NCBI GenBank assembly: GCA_934659475.1
Contig: CAKUHX010000052.1
Span: 1-10,270 of the forward strand
Reading direction: 5' to 3'
DNA: 10,270 nt
From: an uncultured Oscillospiraceae bacterium
GTDB taxonomy: Bacteria; Bacillota; Clostridia; Oscillospirales; Oscillospiraceae
Within the stretch, counting starts at the first letter, position 1. Each line of letters begins with the position of its first letter. Position numbers and translations under genes: made by a program. The notes under the pieces were generated by a model. It did no database searches and was not told the DNA's origin. It was given only the letters and a program-made list of their open reading frames with translations. Shown here one piece after another: positions 1-8,764 of the stretch.

Positions 1-2
1 TT

Positions 3-41
3 CCCCGCGAGACCCGCTCCGCTGGGCTCTCGCGGGGGCCC
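3..41. repeat. GC-rich hairpin with GGGGGCCC box
   Basis: Positions 3-15 pair with 24-37 through 13 base pairs with one bulged base (27), around an 8-base loop (16-23). The right arm runs directly into GGGGGCCC at 34-41. The same box-plus-hairpin design, with different inner stem bases, occurs in the gpmI-eno spacer (1524-1552) and twice in the tpiA-gpmI spacer, so this is probably a third locus of the same intergenic element family. It lies beyond the eno terminator and may belong to the next gene outside the window. The stem is seen directly; family membership is inferred. Confidence 0.5.
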
Positions 42-62
42 TGGGAGCTGGGCGCCAAAGTA

Positions 63-91
63 AACGCCCCCGGCCAGCGGCCGGGGGCGTT
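63..91 (-). terminator. Rho-independent terminator of the glycolytic operon
   Basis: A perfect 13-bp inverted repeat (63-75 with 79-91, 3-base loop) lies 17 bases after the eno stop codon. Read on the minus strand, the very GC-rich stem is followed by TTACTTT, a short interrupted U-tract. It is well placed to end transcription of trmL-pgk-tpiA-gpmI-eno. Confidence 0.8.
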
Positions 92-108
92 GAAAGGCAC
101 AGAAGGAC

Positions 109-1687
<1,579 letters not shown>

Positions 1688-3202
1688 TTACTTCAGGATC
1701 AAAGTCTGTCCGTCCATCTCAGCCGGTTTCTCCAGGCCCATGAGGTCCAGCATGGTGGGGGCGATGTCGCACAGGCGGCCGTCCCGCAGGCGCACGTTGG
1801 CCCCCACGATATAGAAGGGCACCGGGTTGGTGGTATGGGCGGTGTGGGGGGTGCCGTCCTCCGCGATCATCTTCTCGGCGTTGCCGTGATCGGCGGTGAT
1901 GAGGGACACGCCGCCCATCTTGGAGGTGGCCTCCACCACCTTGCCCACGCACTCATCCACTGCGGCCACGGCCTTACATGCGGCCTCATACACGCCGGTA
2001 TGGCCCACCATGTCGCAGTTGGCAAAGTTCAGGATGATCACGTCATAGGCCCCGCTGAGGATGCGGCTGACCGCCTCCTCCGTCACCTCATAGGCGGACA
2101 TCTCCGGCTGCAGATCATAGGTGGTCACCTTGGGGGAGGGGATCAGGCACCGGTCCTCCCCGGGGAAGGTCTGCTCCACGCCGCCGTTGAAGAAGAAGGT
2201 GACATGGGCGTACTTCTCGGTCTCGGCGATGCGCAGCTGGGTCAGACCCATCTTGGAGATATACTCCCCGAAGATGTTGTCCAGCTTCTGCCGGGGATAG
2301 GCCACAGTGACATTGGGCATGGTGGCGTCGTACTCTGTGGCGGTGATAAAGGTGACGGGTGTAAAGCCGTTGGGCCGCTCCACATCGGTGAAGTCCTCGT
2401 CCACAAAGCAGCGGGTCAGCTCCCGGGCCCGGTCAGGGCGGAAGTTGAAGAAGATGACGGAGTCGTTGCCCCGCACCTGAGCGTCCTGGGTGCAGACAAA
2501 GGGCACCACAAATTCGTCGGTGACGCCGGCATCGTAGGACCGCTGAACGCCCTCGGCGGCGTCGGGGACCACCTCGCCCTGACCCAGGGCGATGGCGTTA
2601 TAGGCCTTCTGCACCCGGTCCCAGCGCTTGTCCCGGTCCATGGCGTAGAAGCGGCCCATGACCGTGGCGATCTGGCCCACGCCCAGCTGCTGCAGCTTGG
2701 CCTGCAGCTGCTCTACATAGTGCTTGCCGGAGGAGGGGGGCACGTCCCGGCCGTCCAGGAAACAGTGGACGTAGACGCGGGTCAGCCCCTGGTCCTTGGC
2801 CATCTGCAGCAGGGCGAAGAGGTGATTGATGTGGCTGTGGACGCCGCCATCGGACAGCAAGCCCATGAGATGCAGGGCGCTGCCCCACTCCCGGCAGTTG
2901 TCCATGGCCTCCATGAAAGCGGGGTTCTGGAAGAAGTCCCCGGTCTGGATGTCCCGGGTGATACGGGGCAGGTCCTGGAACACCACCCGGCCTGCGCCGA
3001 TGTTGGTGTGTCCCACCTCGCTGTTGCCCATCTGCCCCTCGGGCAGACCCACGTCCAGACCGGAGGCCTGCAAGCGGCAGCCGGGGCAGTCCCGGAAGAT
3101 CCTGTCCAGATTGGGCTTGGGGGTGTTAGCGATGGCGTTGCCCGGCCCCGCAGGGGCCAGGCCAAAGCCGTCCATAATGATAAGGGTCGTTGGTGTTTTC
3201 AT
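1688..3202 (-). CDS. gpmI: 2,3-bisphosphoglycerate-independent phosphoglycerate mutase
   Basis: GpmI interconverts 3- and 2-phosphoglycerate through a phosphoserine intermediate and belongs to the alkaline phosphatase superfamily; family members use two Mn ions. The 504-residue product matches the family length. It starts with LIIMDGFG (metal ligand Asp11), has the catalytic Ser61 in NSEVGHTNIGAGR, and near the C-terminus has TADHGN (Asp438, His439) and HTAHT with His453, which supply the second metal site. The start is ATG 3202, 11 bases after AGGAG at 3214-3218; an upstream in-frame alternative at 3238 lacks the family N-terminus. It sits between tpiA and eno. Its last 15 codons are duplicated downstream around an inserted element, and the functional copy ends in TAA while the displaced copy meets TGA. 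Confidence 0.98.
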   Translation of the reverse strand: MKTPTTLIIMDGFGLAPAGPGNAIANTPKPNLDRIFRDCPGCRLQASGLDVGLPEGQMGNSEVGHTNIGAGRVVFQDLPRITRDIQTGDFFQNPAFMEAMDNCREWGSALHLMGLLSDGGVHSHINHLFALLQMAKDQGLTRVYVHCFLDGRDVPPSSGKHYVEQLQAKLQQLGVGQIATVMGRFYAMDRDKRWDRVQKAYNAIALGQGEVVPDAAEGVQRSYDAGVTDEFVVPFVCTQDAQVRGNDSVIFFNFRPDRARELTRCFVDEDFTDVERPNGFTPVTFITATEYDATMPNVTVAYPRQKLDNIFGEYISKMGLTQLRIAETEKYAHVTFFFNGGVEQTFPGEDRCLIPSPKVTTYDLQPEMSAYEVTEEAVSRILSGAYDVIILNFANCDMVGHTGVYEAACKAVAAVDECVGKVVEATSKMGGVSLITADHGNAEKMIAEDGTPHTAHTTNPVPFYIVGANVRLRDGRLCDIAPTMLDLMGLEKPAEMDGQTLILK

Positions 3203-3386
3203 AAATAAAATGTCTCCTAAATGATATTCCAAAGACACATTTTTCGGGGAGAGGTCCCCGCGCAGGTTTTTCGTCGGCAGTCACGTCTCCGGGCGGCCGC
3301 AGACCGCCGTCTCGTCGTCGCAAAGTCCGCTGCGCTCGAAACGCCCAAGTGTGGGCATCCCTCGCTGCGCTCCCTTGCTCCTCCTC

Positions 3387-3422
3387 TCCCCAACAAAGCC
3401 ATTCGGCTTTGCCGGGGGCCCC
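3387..3422. repeat. hairpin with GGGGGCCCC box, outer copy
   Basis: Seven base pairs (3394-3400 with 3405-3411, ATTC loop) are extended across a small internal loop by CCCC at 3388-3391 pairing with GGGG at 3414-3417. The box continues to 3422. This is the copy in the outer 210-bp unit; the stem is identical to the inner copy despite substitutions elsewhere in the unit. Confidence 0.6.
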
Positions 3423-3443
3423 GAAGTGACGTGGACGGCTGAG

Positions 3444-3521
3444 TTACTCCTGATCAGCAGCGTTAATGATCTCTACGAAGTCGGCGGGCTTCAGGGCCGC
3501 GCCGCCGATCAGGCCGCCGTC
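3444..3521 (-). pseudogene. displaced 3' end fragment of tpiA
   Basis: These 78 bp repeat the last 25 codons and the stop of tpiA (residues Asp233 to Glu257) one 210-bp period away. Three substitutions separate it from the functional end, and the only protein change is Asp for Asn at residue 255. It has no start codon or upstream coding sequence. At its 5' end the homology stops at GCCGTC and repeat-element DNA follows. It is not expected to be translated. Confidence 0.88.
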
Positions 3522-3596
3522 TCGTCGTCGCAAAGTCCGCTACGCTCAGGACGCCCAGGTGTGGGCATCCCTCGCTGCGCTCCCTTGCTCCTTCTC

Positions 3597-3632
3597 TCCC
3601 CAACAAAGCCATTCGGCTTTGCCGGGGGCCCC
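3597..3632. repeat. hairpin with GGGGGCCCC box, inner copy
   Basis: A 7-bp stem (3604-3610 with 3615-3621, ATTC loop) continues through a 2x2 internal loop into CCCC 3598-3601 paired with GGGG 3624-3627. It lies 22 bases downstream of the tpiA stop. On the minus strand it is followed by TTGGGG rather than a run of T, so it is a weak candidate terminator and may instead act on mRNA stability or be part of the repeat element. Confidence 0.6.
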
Positions 3633-3653
3633 GAAGTGACGTGGACGGCTGAG

Positions 3654-4427
3654 TTACTCCTGATTCGCCGCGTTAATGATCTCTACGAAGTCGGCGGGCT
3701 TCAGGGCCGCGCCGCCGATCAGGCCGCCGTCCACGTCAGGCTGGGAGAGCAGCTCGGCGGCGTTCTTTGCATTCATGGAGCCGCCGTACTGGATGGTGAC
3801 GGAGCGGGCCACATGGGCGCCGTACAGCTTGCGGATGATGGCGCGGATGCCCTCGCACACCTCGCCGGCCTGCTCAGCCGTGGCGGTGCGGCCGGTGCCG
3901 ATGGCCCAGATGGGCTCATAGGCGATGACCACCTTGCGGGCCTGCTCGGCGGGCACGCCGGCCAGTGCGCACTTGACCTGATAAGTGATGTGCTCCATGG
4001 TCACGCCCAGCTCCCGCTGCTCCAGGCTCTCGCCCACGCACACGATGGGCAGCAGCCCGGCGTTCAGGGCGGCGTGGACCTTCTTGTTCACGGTGAAGTC
4101 GGTCTCGTTGTAATACTGGCGGCGCTCAGAGTGGCCGATGATCACATACTTGGCCCCGGCATCACGGATCATCTCGGCAGTGATCTCGCCGGTAAAGGCG
4201 CCGTGGTCCTCGTAATGGCAGGTCTCAGCGCCGATGGCGATGTGGCAGTCCTTGAACAGCCGCACCGCGCTGGTGATGTTGGTGGCGGGCACACACAGCA
4301 CCACAGTGCACCACTTGCCCTTGGGCATGATAGGCTTGATCTTTTCCGCGAATTCCTTCGTCTGGGTGATAGTATTGTTCATTTTCCAGTTGCCGGCGAT
4401 GATGGTCTTGCGGTATCTTCTGTTCAT
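3654..4427 (-). CDS. tpiA: triose-phosphate isomerase
   Basis: TpiA interconverts dihydroxyacetone phosphate and glyceraldehyde 3-phosphate in the cytoplasm as a TIM-barrel enzyme, normally a dimer. The 257 residues match the family length. Visible active-site elements are GNWKMN with Asn13 and Lys15, GHSERR with electrophile His99, AYEPIWAIGTG with catalytic base Glu171 followed by the flexible lid, and YGGSM plus GLIGGAAL forming the phosphate-binding part. The start is ATG 4427, with AAGGA at 4438-4442 ten bases upstream; the upstream in-frame extension to 4544 is unlike the family and overlaps pgk. It lies 91 bp after pgk. Its 3' end is duplicated one 210-bp period downstream, so the functional C-terminus (residues 233-257) belongs to the proximal repeat unit. 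Confidence 0.98.
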   Translation of the reverse strand: MNRRYRKTIIAGNWKMNNTITQTKEFAEKIKPIMPKGKWCTVVLCVPATNITSAVRLFKDCHIAIGAETCHYEDHGAFTGEITAEMIRDAGAKYVIIGHSERRQYYNETDFTVNKKVHAALNAGLLPIVCVGESLEQRELGVTMEHITYQVKCALAGVPAEQARKVVIAYEPIWAIGTGRTATAEQAGEVCEGIRAIIRKLYGAHVARSVTIQYGGSMNAKNAAELLSQPDVDGGLIGGAALKPADFVEIINAANQE

Positions 4428-4518
4428 GGAAACTACATCCTTTCTATTATGAAGATCGCCCTCGGCGATGGTCCTGCTTGTCAAACGCTGCGCTGGTCTG
4501 CACCTTGATCTTAAAGTA

Positions 4519-5781
4519 TTACTTATCCAGAAGGCAGGCGACACCGGGCAGCTCTTTTCCCTCCATAAACTCGAGAGAAGCGCCGCCGCCGGTGGAGATG
4601 TGGGTCATCTTATCGGCGTAGCCCAGCTGCTGCACCGCAGCAGCCGAGTCGCCGCCGCCGATGATGGTGATGGCGTTGGTCTTGCTCAGGGCCTCGGCCA
4701 CCGCCTTGGTGCCCACGGCGAAGGCGGGGAACTCGAACACACCCATGGGGCCGTTCCAGATCACGGTGCCCGCGTCGGCCACGGCATCGCAGTACAGCTT
4801 GACGGTCTCCGGTCCGATGTCCAGGCCCTGCCAGCCGTCGGGGATCTGGCCGGCCTTGACCACCTTGTGGCCGGCATCGGGGGCAAAGGCGTCGGCGATC
4901 ACGGTGTCCACGGGCAGCAGCAGCTTTACGCCCTTATCCGCAGCCTTCTTCACCATGTCGTTGGCGTACTGCTCCCAGTCGGCCTCCAGCAGGCTGTCGC
5001 CCACCTTGCCGCCCTGGGCGGCGGAGAAGGTGTAGGCCATGCCGCCGCCGATGATGATGGTGTCGGCGATCTCCAGCAGGTTGTTGATCACGCCGATCTT
5101 AGAGGACACCTTGCTGCCGCCCAGAATGGCCACCAGGGGGCGCTTGGGGTCGGCCAGCGCGCCGCCCAGCACCTCCAGCTCCTTCTGGATCAGGAAACCG
5201 GACACGGCGGGCAGGTAGGCAGCCACACCGGCGGTGGAGGCGTGGGCGCGGTGGACAGCGCCGAAGGCGTCGGACACATACAGGTCGGCCATAGAGGCCA
5301 GCTTCTTGGCGAACTCCGGATCGTTCTTGGTCTCACCCTTCTCAAAGCGGGTGTTCTCCAGCAGCAGGATCTGGCCGGGCTGCAGGGCGGCGGCCTTCGC
5401 CATGGCGTCCTCGCCCACCACGTCATGGGCGAAGATGACCTCCTGCCCCAACAGCTGGCTCAGCCGCTGGGCCACGGGGGCCAGACTCAGCTTGGCCAGG
5501 GATCTCTTCCAGCTCTCCTCAGTGAGGGTGGCGGGGTCCTTGCCCTTCTCGGTCTGCTTTTTCACATAGGACTCGAAGGTGGCGTTGGGCTTACCCATGT
5601 GGGAGCAGGCGATCACCGCCGCCCCATGCTCCAGCAGGTAGCGGATGGTGGGCAGCGCGGCCACGATGCGCTTGTCATCGGTGATGGCCCCGTCTGCCAT
5701 GGGGACATTGAAGTCGCAGCGCAGAAGGACCTTCTTGCCCTTCACGTCCACGTCCTTCACGGTCTTTTTGTTGTAGTTCAT
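4519..5781 (-). CDS. pgk: phosphoglycerate kinase
   Basis: Pgk transfers the acyl phosphate of 1,3-bisphosphoglycerate to ADP, the first ATP-yielding step of glycolysis; the enzyme is a two-domain cytoplasmic monomer. Landmarks in order are LLRCDFNVP (residues 19-27), SHMGKP (60-65), TRFEKGE (144-150), [21 protein letters not shown], the hinge and nucleotide region [20 protein letters not shown], and [19 protein letters not shown] near the end. At 420 residues it is longer than the roughly 395 typical of bacterial Pgk; the excess is a charged stretch at about residues 66-95 between SHMGKP and the [10 protein letters not shown] helix. GGAG at 5792-5795 is 10 bases before ATG 5781. Only 30 bp separate it from trmL, supporting co-transcription. 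Confidence 0.98.
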   Translation of the reverse strand: MNYNKKTVKDVDVKGKKVLLRCDFNVPMADGAITDDKRIVAALPTIRYLLEHGAAVIACSHMGKPNATFESYVKKQTEKGKDPATLTEESWKRSLAKLSLAPVAQRLSQLLGQEVIFAHDVVGEDAMAKAAALQPGQILLLENTRFEKGETKNDPEFAKKLASMADLYVSDAFGAVHRAHASTAGVAAYLPAVSGFLIQKELEVLGGALADPKRPLVAILGGSKVSSKIGVINNLLEIADTIIIGGGMAYTFSAAQGGKVGDSLLEADWEQYANDMVKKAADKGVKLLLPVDTVIADAFAPDAGHKVVKAGQIPDGWQGLDIGPETVKLYCDAVADAGTVIWNGPMGVFEFPAFAVGTKAVAEALSKTNAITIIGGGDSAAAVQQLGYADKMTHISTGGGASLEFMEGKELPGVACLLDK

Positions 5782-5811
5782 AAGAAGTAAACTCCTTTCA
5801 GCGATGTCTGA

Positions 5812-6318
5812 TCAGGAAAACGGAAAACAGATCTGCTCCTCCGCCATCTCACCCATGCCGGAAAGCTCCGGAAAGCCCTGCTGGCGCAGGGCCTCATAGG
5901 TGAGCACAGCCACGGAGTTGGCCAGATTCAGGCTGCGGGCGTCCGGCCGCATGGGGATACGGACACATCGGTCATAGTACCGCCGGCGGAAGTCCTCGGG
6001 CAGGCCGGCGGTCTCTTTGCCGAAGAACAGCCAGCAGTCCGGCAGGAACCGGGCCTGGGTATAGTCCCGGGGGGCCTTGGTGGTGGCCAGCCACAGGTCG
6101 GGATCGGGGTGGGCCGCGAAAAAGGCGTCCAGACTGGGGTAGGTGGTGATGTCCACCATGGACCAGTAGTCCAGCCCCGCCCGCTTGACCGCTTTCTCAC
6201 TGATGCTGAAGCCCAAAGGCTCGATCAGATGCAGGCGGCTGCGGGTGGCGGCGCAGGTGCGGGCGATGTTGCCGGTGTTCTGAGGTATCTCCGGTTCTAC
6301 CAACACGATATTTACCAT
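5812..6318 (-). CDS. trmL: tRNA (cytidine/uridine-2'-O-)-methyltransferase TrmL, SPOUT family
   Basis: Members of this family use S-adenosylmethionine to methylate the ribose of the wobble nucleotide 34 in tRNA-Leu isoacceptors, as dimers with a deep trefoil knot. The 168-residue product has the single SPOUT domain without extensions: VEPEIPQNTGNIART at 7-21, FGKETAGLP at 99-107, IPM at 121-123 and SLNLANSVAV at 129-138, the last three forming the knot and cofactor site. The start is ATG 6318, because GGAGG at 6325-6329 lies 6 bases upstream and the family N-terminus begins here; a longer open frame to 6417 is unrelated to the family. It is the first gene after the operon promoter and is followed 30 bp later by pgk. 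Confidence 0.93.
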   Translation of the reverse strand: MVNIVLVEPEIPQNTGNIARTCAATRSRLHLIEPLGFSISEKAVKRAGLDYWSMVDITTYPSLDAFFAAHPDPDLWLATTKAPRDYTQARFLPDCWLFFGKETAGLPEDFRRRYYDRCVRIPMRPDARSLNLANSVAVLTYEALRQQGFPELSGMGEMAEEQICFPFS

Positions 6319-6354
6319 AGAGCACCTCCCGGCGCGTCCTTCGCACCGGGTAGT

Positions 6355-6383
6355 ATTGTAGCCCAAAACCGGCAGAAATTCAA
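6355..6383 (-). promoter_or_regulatory. sigma70-type promoter of the trmL-pgk-tpiA-gpmI-eno operon
   Basis: On the minus strand, TTGAAT (6383-6378) and TACAAT (6360-6355) are separated by 17 bases, giving 4/6 and 5/6 matches to the consensus. Transcription would start near 6348, leaving a leader of about 30 bases before trmL that includes its strong ribosome binding site. No comparable promoter was found between the downstream genes. Confidence 0.65.
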
Positions 6384-6611
6384 CAGGTAAATGGGTGCAA
6401 AAATGCAAAAAGCGCATAGAAAAGTCCCCAATTCAGAACAAATGGCTTCTTTTCGACCGTTCGTTCCCTTTAGAGCGCAGTTACAGCGGGGCGCAGCCGC
6501 CCTAACCGGCGCTTGTCAGTATCAAAACCGACATTAAAACAGCGCAAAGAGGGAGAAATGCCCCTGTATGGGAAAAAAACAGCGGCGATCCTTCCCTTTT
6601 TGGCCGGGGCG
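6384..6611. other. intergenic DNA between divergent operons, no gene seen
   Basis: This is the middle of the 431-bp gap between trmL and the divergent hydrolase gene. Open frames here, including a minus-strand frame at 6470-6805, have no recognisable motifs and no ribosome binding site, and the latter overlaps the hydrolase start. Base composition is less GC-rich than the genes on either side. I see no tRNA, riboswitch or strong repeat in it. Confidence 0.5.
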
Positions 6612-6620
6612 TGGTATAAT
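6612..6620 (+). promoter_or_regulatory. extended -10 promoter of the MBL-fold gene
   Basis: TGGTATAAT at 6612-6620 is a perfect -10 hexamer with the TGn extension. The -35 region (TTCCCT at 6592-6597) is poor, as is common for extended -10 promoters. Transcription from about 6627 would give a leader of some 120 bases containing a 6-bp stem (6633-6638 with 6643-6648) and a 5-bp stem (6690-6694 with 6699-6703). Confidence 0.6.
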
Positions 6621-6749
6621 AAGGCCGCAGCTTGTGGATGTTTCCACACGTTATTGGTATAAATCACCAAGCGCAGCCCCCCCAAAAACGGCGGAGGGCC
6701 GCCCTTCCCCTCCTCACAGGCCAAACGAGCAGAAAAGGAGCGAGCGACT

Positions 6750-7364
6750 ATGATCATCCGATGGAACGGACATTCCTGCTTCACCCTGGAGACGGCCCAG
6801 GGCACAGTGGTGCTGGACCCCTACGCCCCGGGCAGCGTGCCCGGCCTTCCAGAGCTGAAGCTGAAGGCGGACGCGGTGCTGTGCAGCCACGGCCACGCCG
6901 ACCACAACTATGCCCAGGGCGTGGCCCTGTCGGGCAGGCCCTGCGCCGTGTCCGTTGAGACGCTCCCCTGTTTCCACGACAGTGTGCAGGGGGCCAAGCG
7001 CGGCCCCGACCTGATCCACATCCTGTCCGCCGAAGGGATGCGGATCGCCCACCTGGGAGATCTGGGCCACGGCCTGGATCTGGAGCAGCTGGAGAAGCTG
7101 CGGGGCGTGGACGTGCTGATGATCCCCGTGGGGGGCTATTTCACCATCGACGCCCGGCAGGCCCACCACATCGTGGAGGAGCTGCGGCCCAGGATCGTCC
7201 TTCCCATGCACTACCGGGGCGAGGGCTTCGGCTACGAGGTGCTGGCCCCTGTGGGGGACTTCCTGGCCCTGACGGAGGGGCCGGTGGAGCGCTATCCCGG
7301 CAGCAGCCTGAAGGTGACAAAGGATACCCCCGCCCAGACGGCGGTGCTCACCTGCCCGCAGTGA
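6750..7364 (+). CDS. MBL-fold metal-dependent hydrolase, UlaG-like
   Basis: The 204-residue protein is a compact metallo-beta-lactamase-fold enzyme of the UlaG-like group (YtkL-type proteins are similar). It has the strand-loop RWNGHSCFTLE at 4-14, Asp23, the metal-binding HGHADH at 47-52, His76 within a CFHD motif, GDLGH with Asp104, MIPVGG at 124-129 and PMHYRG with His154. These supply the usual binuclear metal ligands. There is no signal peptide, so it is probably cytoplasmic. The substrate cannot be told from sequence; relatives act on lactone or phosphodiester bonds, and many are uncharacterised. GGAG at 6737-6740 precedes ATG 6750 by 9 bases. It is a single-gene unit that converges on cca. 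Confidence 0.88.
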   Translation: MIIRWNGHSCFTLETAQGTVVLDPYAPGSVPGLPELKLKADAVLCSHGHADHNYAQGVALSGRPCAVSVETLPCFHDSVQGAKRGPDLIHILSAEGMRIAHLGDLGHGLDLEQLEKLRGVDVLMIPVGGYFTIDARQAHHIVEELRPRIVLPMHYRGEGFGYEVLAPVGDFLALTEGPVERYPGSSLKVTKDTPAQTAVLTCPQ

Positions 7365-7394
7365 CCGGAAAGGGCGAAAAGAGGATAAAAAACG

Positions 7395-7423
7395 ACAGGC
7401 TCAGGGATCTTCCCTAAGCCTGT
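7395..7423. terminator. bidirectional terminator between the MBL-fold gene and cca
   Basis: ACAGGCT (7395-7401) pairs with AGCCTGT (7417-7423), and AGGGA (7403-7407) pairs with TCCCT (7411-7415) around a 3-base loop, with one C/A mismatch between. A T-rich run (TTATTTTTT) follows on the plus strand and CGTTTTTTATC on the minus strand. It therefore serves both convergent genes. The cca stop codon (7416-7414) lies inside the stem, so the final cca codons also form the terminator. Confidence 0.88.
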
Positions 7424-8739
7424 TTATTTTTTAAGAATGTCAGCAGCTCCTCCCGCCGGTTGGGGACGCGCCCATCCATCACTGCATCCAGGCAGGCGTC
7501 CAGTCCGCGGCCCACCGCCGGCCCCCGCAGCCCCAGGGCCAGCAGATCCCGGCCGTTCACCGCCAGATTTTTTAAGGAGAAGCAGGCAGCCCGCTCCAGC
7601 AGTGCCCGGCGCAGCTCCTCCGCCCGGTCATAGTCCGCCAAGCGGCCATGGCACAGGGGCGACTGCCCCAGGGTATCCGCCCGGTGCAGGGCGATCAGCT
7701 CCTCCGCCCCCTCCGGCCCCATGCGGTTGAGCAGATGCTTTACCGCCCCCTCCTCCGGGGGGATGGGGGCGTCGTGGCGGCGCACCAGCTCCACGATGCG
7801 CTCCCGGCTGCGGGCGTCAAAGCGCAGGCGGGACAGAACGGCGTCTGCCAGTTCCGCCCCCCGCCGTGCGTGGCCGTAAAAATGTCCGGTGCCCTTCTCA
7901 TCCACGGTGAAGCACTCCGGCTTGCCCACATCGTGGAGCAGCGCCGCCCACCGCAGCACGGGCCGGGGCGGGACGGCCCCCACAACGGCCGCCGTATGGG
8001 CCCACACGTCCCGGTCGTGGTGGGAGTTATGCTGCTGAAAGCCGAACATGGGCGCAAGCTCCGGGATGGGCACCGCCAGCACATCCCCGTACTTCAGCAG
8101 GACCTCCTCCGCCCCAGGGCCGCAGAGCAGGCGGGTCAGCTCGCTATGCACCCGCTCGGCGGCCACCGCCCCCAGCAGCTCCCGCTGACGGCGGAGGGCG
8201 GCGGCAGTTTCTTTTTCTATGGCGAAGCGCAGCTCAGAGGAAAAGCGCAGGGCCCGGAGGATGCGCAAGGCATCCTCCTGAAAGCGGCGCTCCGGCGTCC
8301 CCACGCAGCGTATCAGCCCGCGGCGGATGTCTCCGCTCCCCCCGAAGGGGTCCACAAGTCCGCGCTGCGGGCTCCAGGCCATGGCGTTGATGGTGAAGTC
8401 CCGCCGGGCCAGGTCCTCCTCCAGCCGCCCCGTAAAGCGCACCCCGTCAGGCCGCCGGTGGTCGGTGTACGCCCCATCCACCCGAAAGGTGGTGATCTCC
8501 AGGGGCAGGCCGTCCAGCAGCACGGTCACAGTGCCGTGCTTCAGCCCCGTCTCGATCAGAGGGAAGTCCCGAAACACCGCCTGGGTCTGCTCCGGCAGGG
8601 CGGCGGTGGCCAGATCCCAGTCCTGGGCCCGGGGCGCGCCCCGGACAAAGTCCCGCACCGCCCCTCCCACGACATACGTCTCATGCCCCGCAGCGTTCAG
8701 CCGCTCCAGAGCCGTTTTCACCTGATCCGGTATGGTCAT
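7414..8739 (-). CDS. cca: CCA-adding tRNA nucleotidyltransferase with HD domain
   Basis: The enzyme adds or repairs the 3'-CCA end of tRNAs using CTP and ATP. The 441-residue product has the class II head domain YVVGGAVRD at 22-30 and the catalytic pair Asp40 and Asp42 in DWD, then RRDFTINAM at 112-120, the nucleotide-discriminating EDALRILRALRF at 155-166, an RNA-binding neck, and a C-terminal HD domain with LLHDVGKPE (His269, Asp270). HD-bearing forms are often credited with phosphatase or phosphodiesterase activity. Sequence alone does not separate a full CCA-adding enzyme from a CC-adding one. The start is ATG 8739, where the family N-terminus begins, after a purine-rich AGGGGG site; the frame extends upstream to 8853 but would cover its own promoter. 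Confidence 0.92.
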   Translation of the reverse strand: MTIPDQVKTALERLNAAGHETYVVGGAVRDFVRGAPRAQDWDLATAALPEQTQAVFRDFPLIETGLKHGTVTVLLDGLPLEITTFRVDGAYTDHRRPDGVRFTGRLEEDLARRDFTINAMAWSPQRGLVDPFGGSGDIRRGLIRCVGTPERRFQEDALRILRALRFSSELRFAIEKETAAALRRQRELLGAVAAERVHSELTRLLCGPGAEEVLLKYGDVLAVPIPELAPMFGFQQHNSHHDRDVWAHTAAVVGAVPPRPVLRWAALLHDVGKPECFTVDEKGTGHFYGHARRGAELADAVLSRLRFDARSRERIVELVRRHDAPIPPEEGAVKHLLNRMGPEGAEELIALHRADTLGQSPLCHGRLADYDRAEELRRALLERAACFSLKNLAVNGRDLLALGLRGPAVGRGLDACLDAVMDGRVPNRREELLTFLKNKQA

Positions 8740-8764
8740 GGACACACCCCCTCTCGTCCCCTTC

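Larger units (their letters stand above)
3203..3653. other. tpiA-gpmI spacer made of repeated structured DNA
   Basis: This 451-bp gap contains no gene. It holds about one and a half units of a 210-bp tandem repeat (whose second unit extends into tpiA), a duplicate of the tpiA 3' end, two copies of a hairpin with a GGGGGCCCC box, and next to gpmI a 6-bp stem at 3245-3250 with 3255-3260 followed by the gpmI ribosome binding site. Several long open frames cross it, but they have no recognisable sequence and follow the repeats. I found no good promoter for gpmI. Confidence 0.75.
3301..3731. repeat. 210-bp tandem repeat including the tpiA 3' end
   Basis: Positions 3304-3520 and 3514-3730 align without gaps at a period of 210 bp, with 9 substitutions in 217 positions by eye. 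Each unit consists of about 133 bp of GC-rich intergenic sequence plus a 77-78 bp copy of the tpiA end. A short junction sequence close to AGGCCGCCGTC occurs three times, at 3301-3311 (one mismatch), 3511-3521 and 3721-3731. The unit nearest tpiA supplies the functional gene end. The outermost junction looks like a remnant of a third tail. Confidence 0.92.

Noticed and set aside
1835..3208. Long plus-strand open frame opposite gpmI
   Set aside because: It is a shadow of gpmI created by high third-position GC; it resembles no family.
3301..3731. CRISPR array
   Set aside because: There are only two long units of 210 bp containing gene sequence, with no short repeats alternating with unique spacers.
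4455..4469. Short hairpin ATCGCC-CTC-GGCGAT as a terminator after pgk
   Set aside because: The stem is only 6 bp and no T-run follows on the minus strand.
4479..4484. TTGACA on the minus strand between pgk and tpiA as a tpiA promoter
   Set aside because: No -10-like hexamer lies at 15-19 bases; the nearest candidate is about 27 bases away.
3351..4508. Plus-strand open frame through the tandem repeat and tpiA
   Set aside because: It contains a repeated peptide only because it crosses the 210-bp DNA repeat, and the remainder is antisense to tpiA.
6470..6805. 111-residue minus-strand open frame in the trmL-hydrolase gap
   Set aside because: It has no recognisable motif or ribosome binding site, and it overlaps both the promoter and the start of the hydrolase gene.
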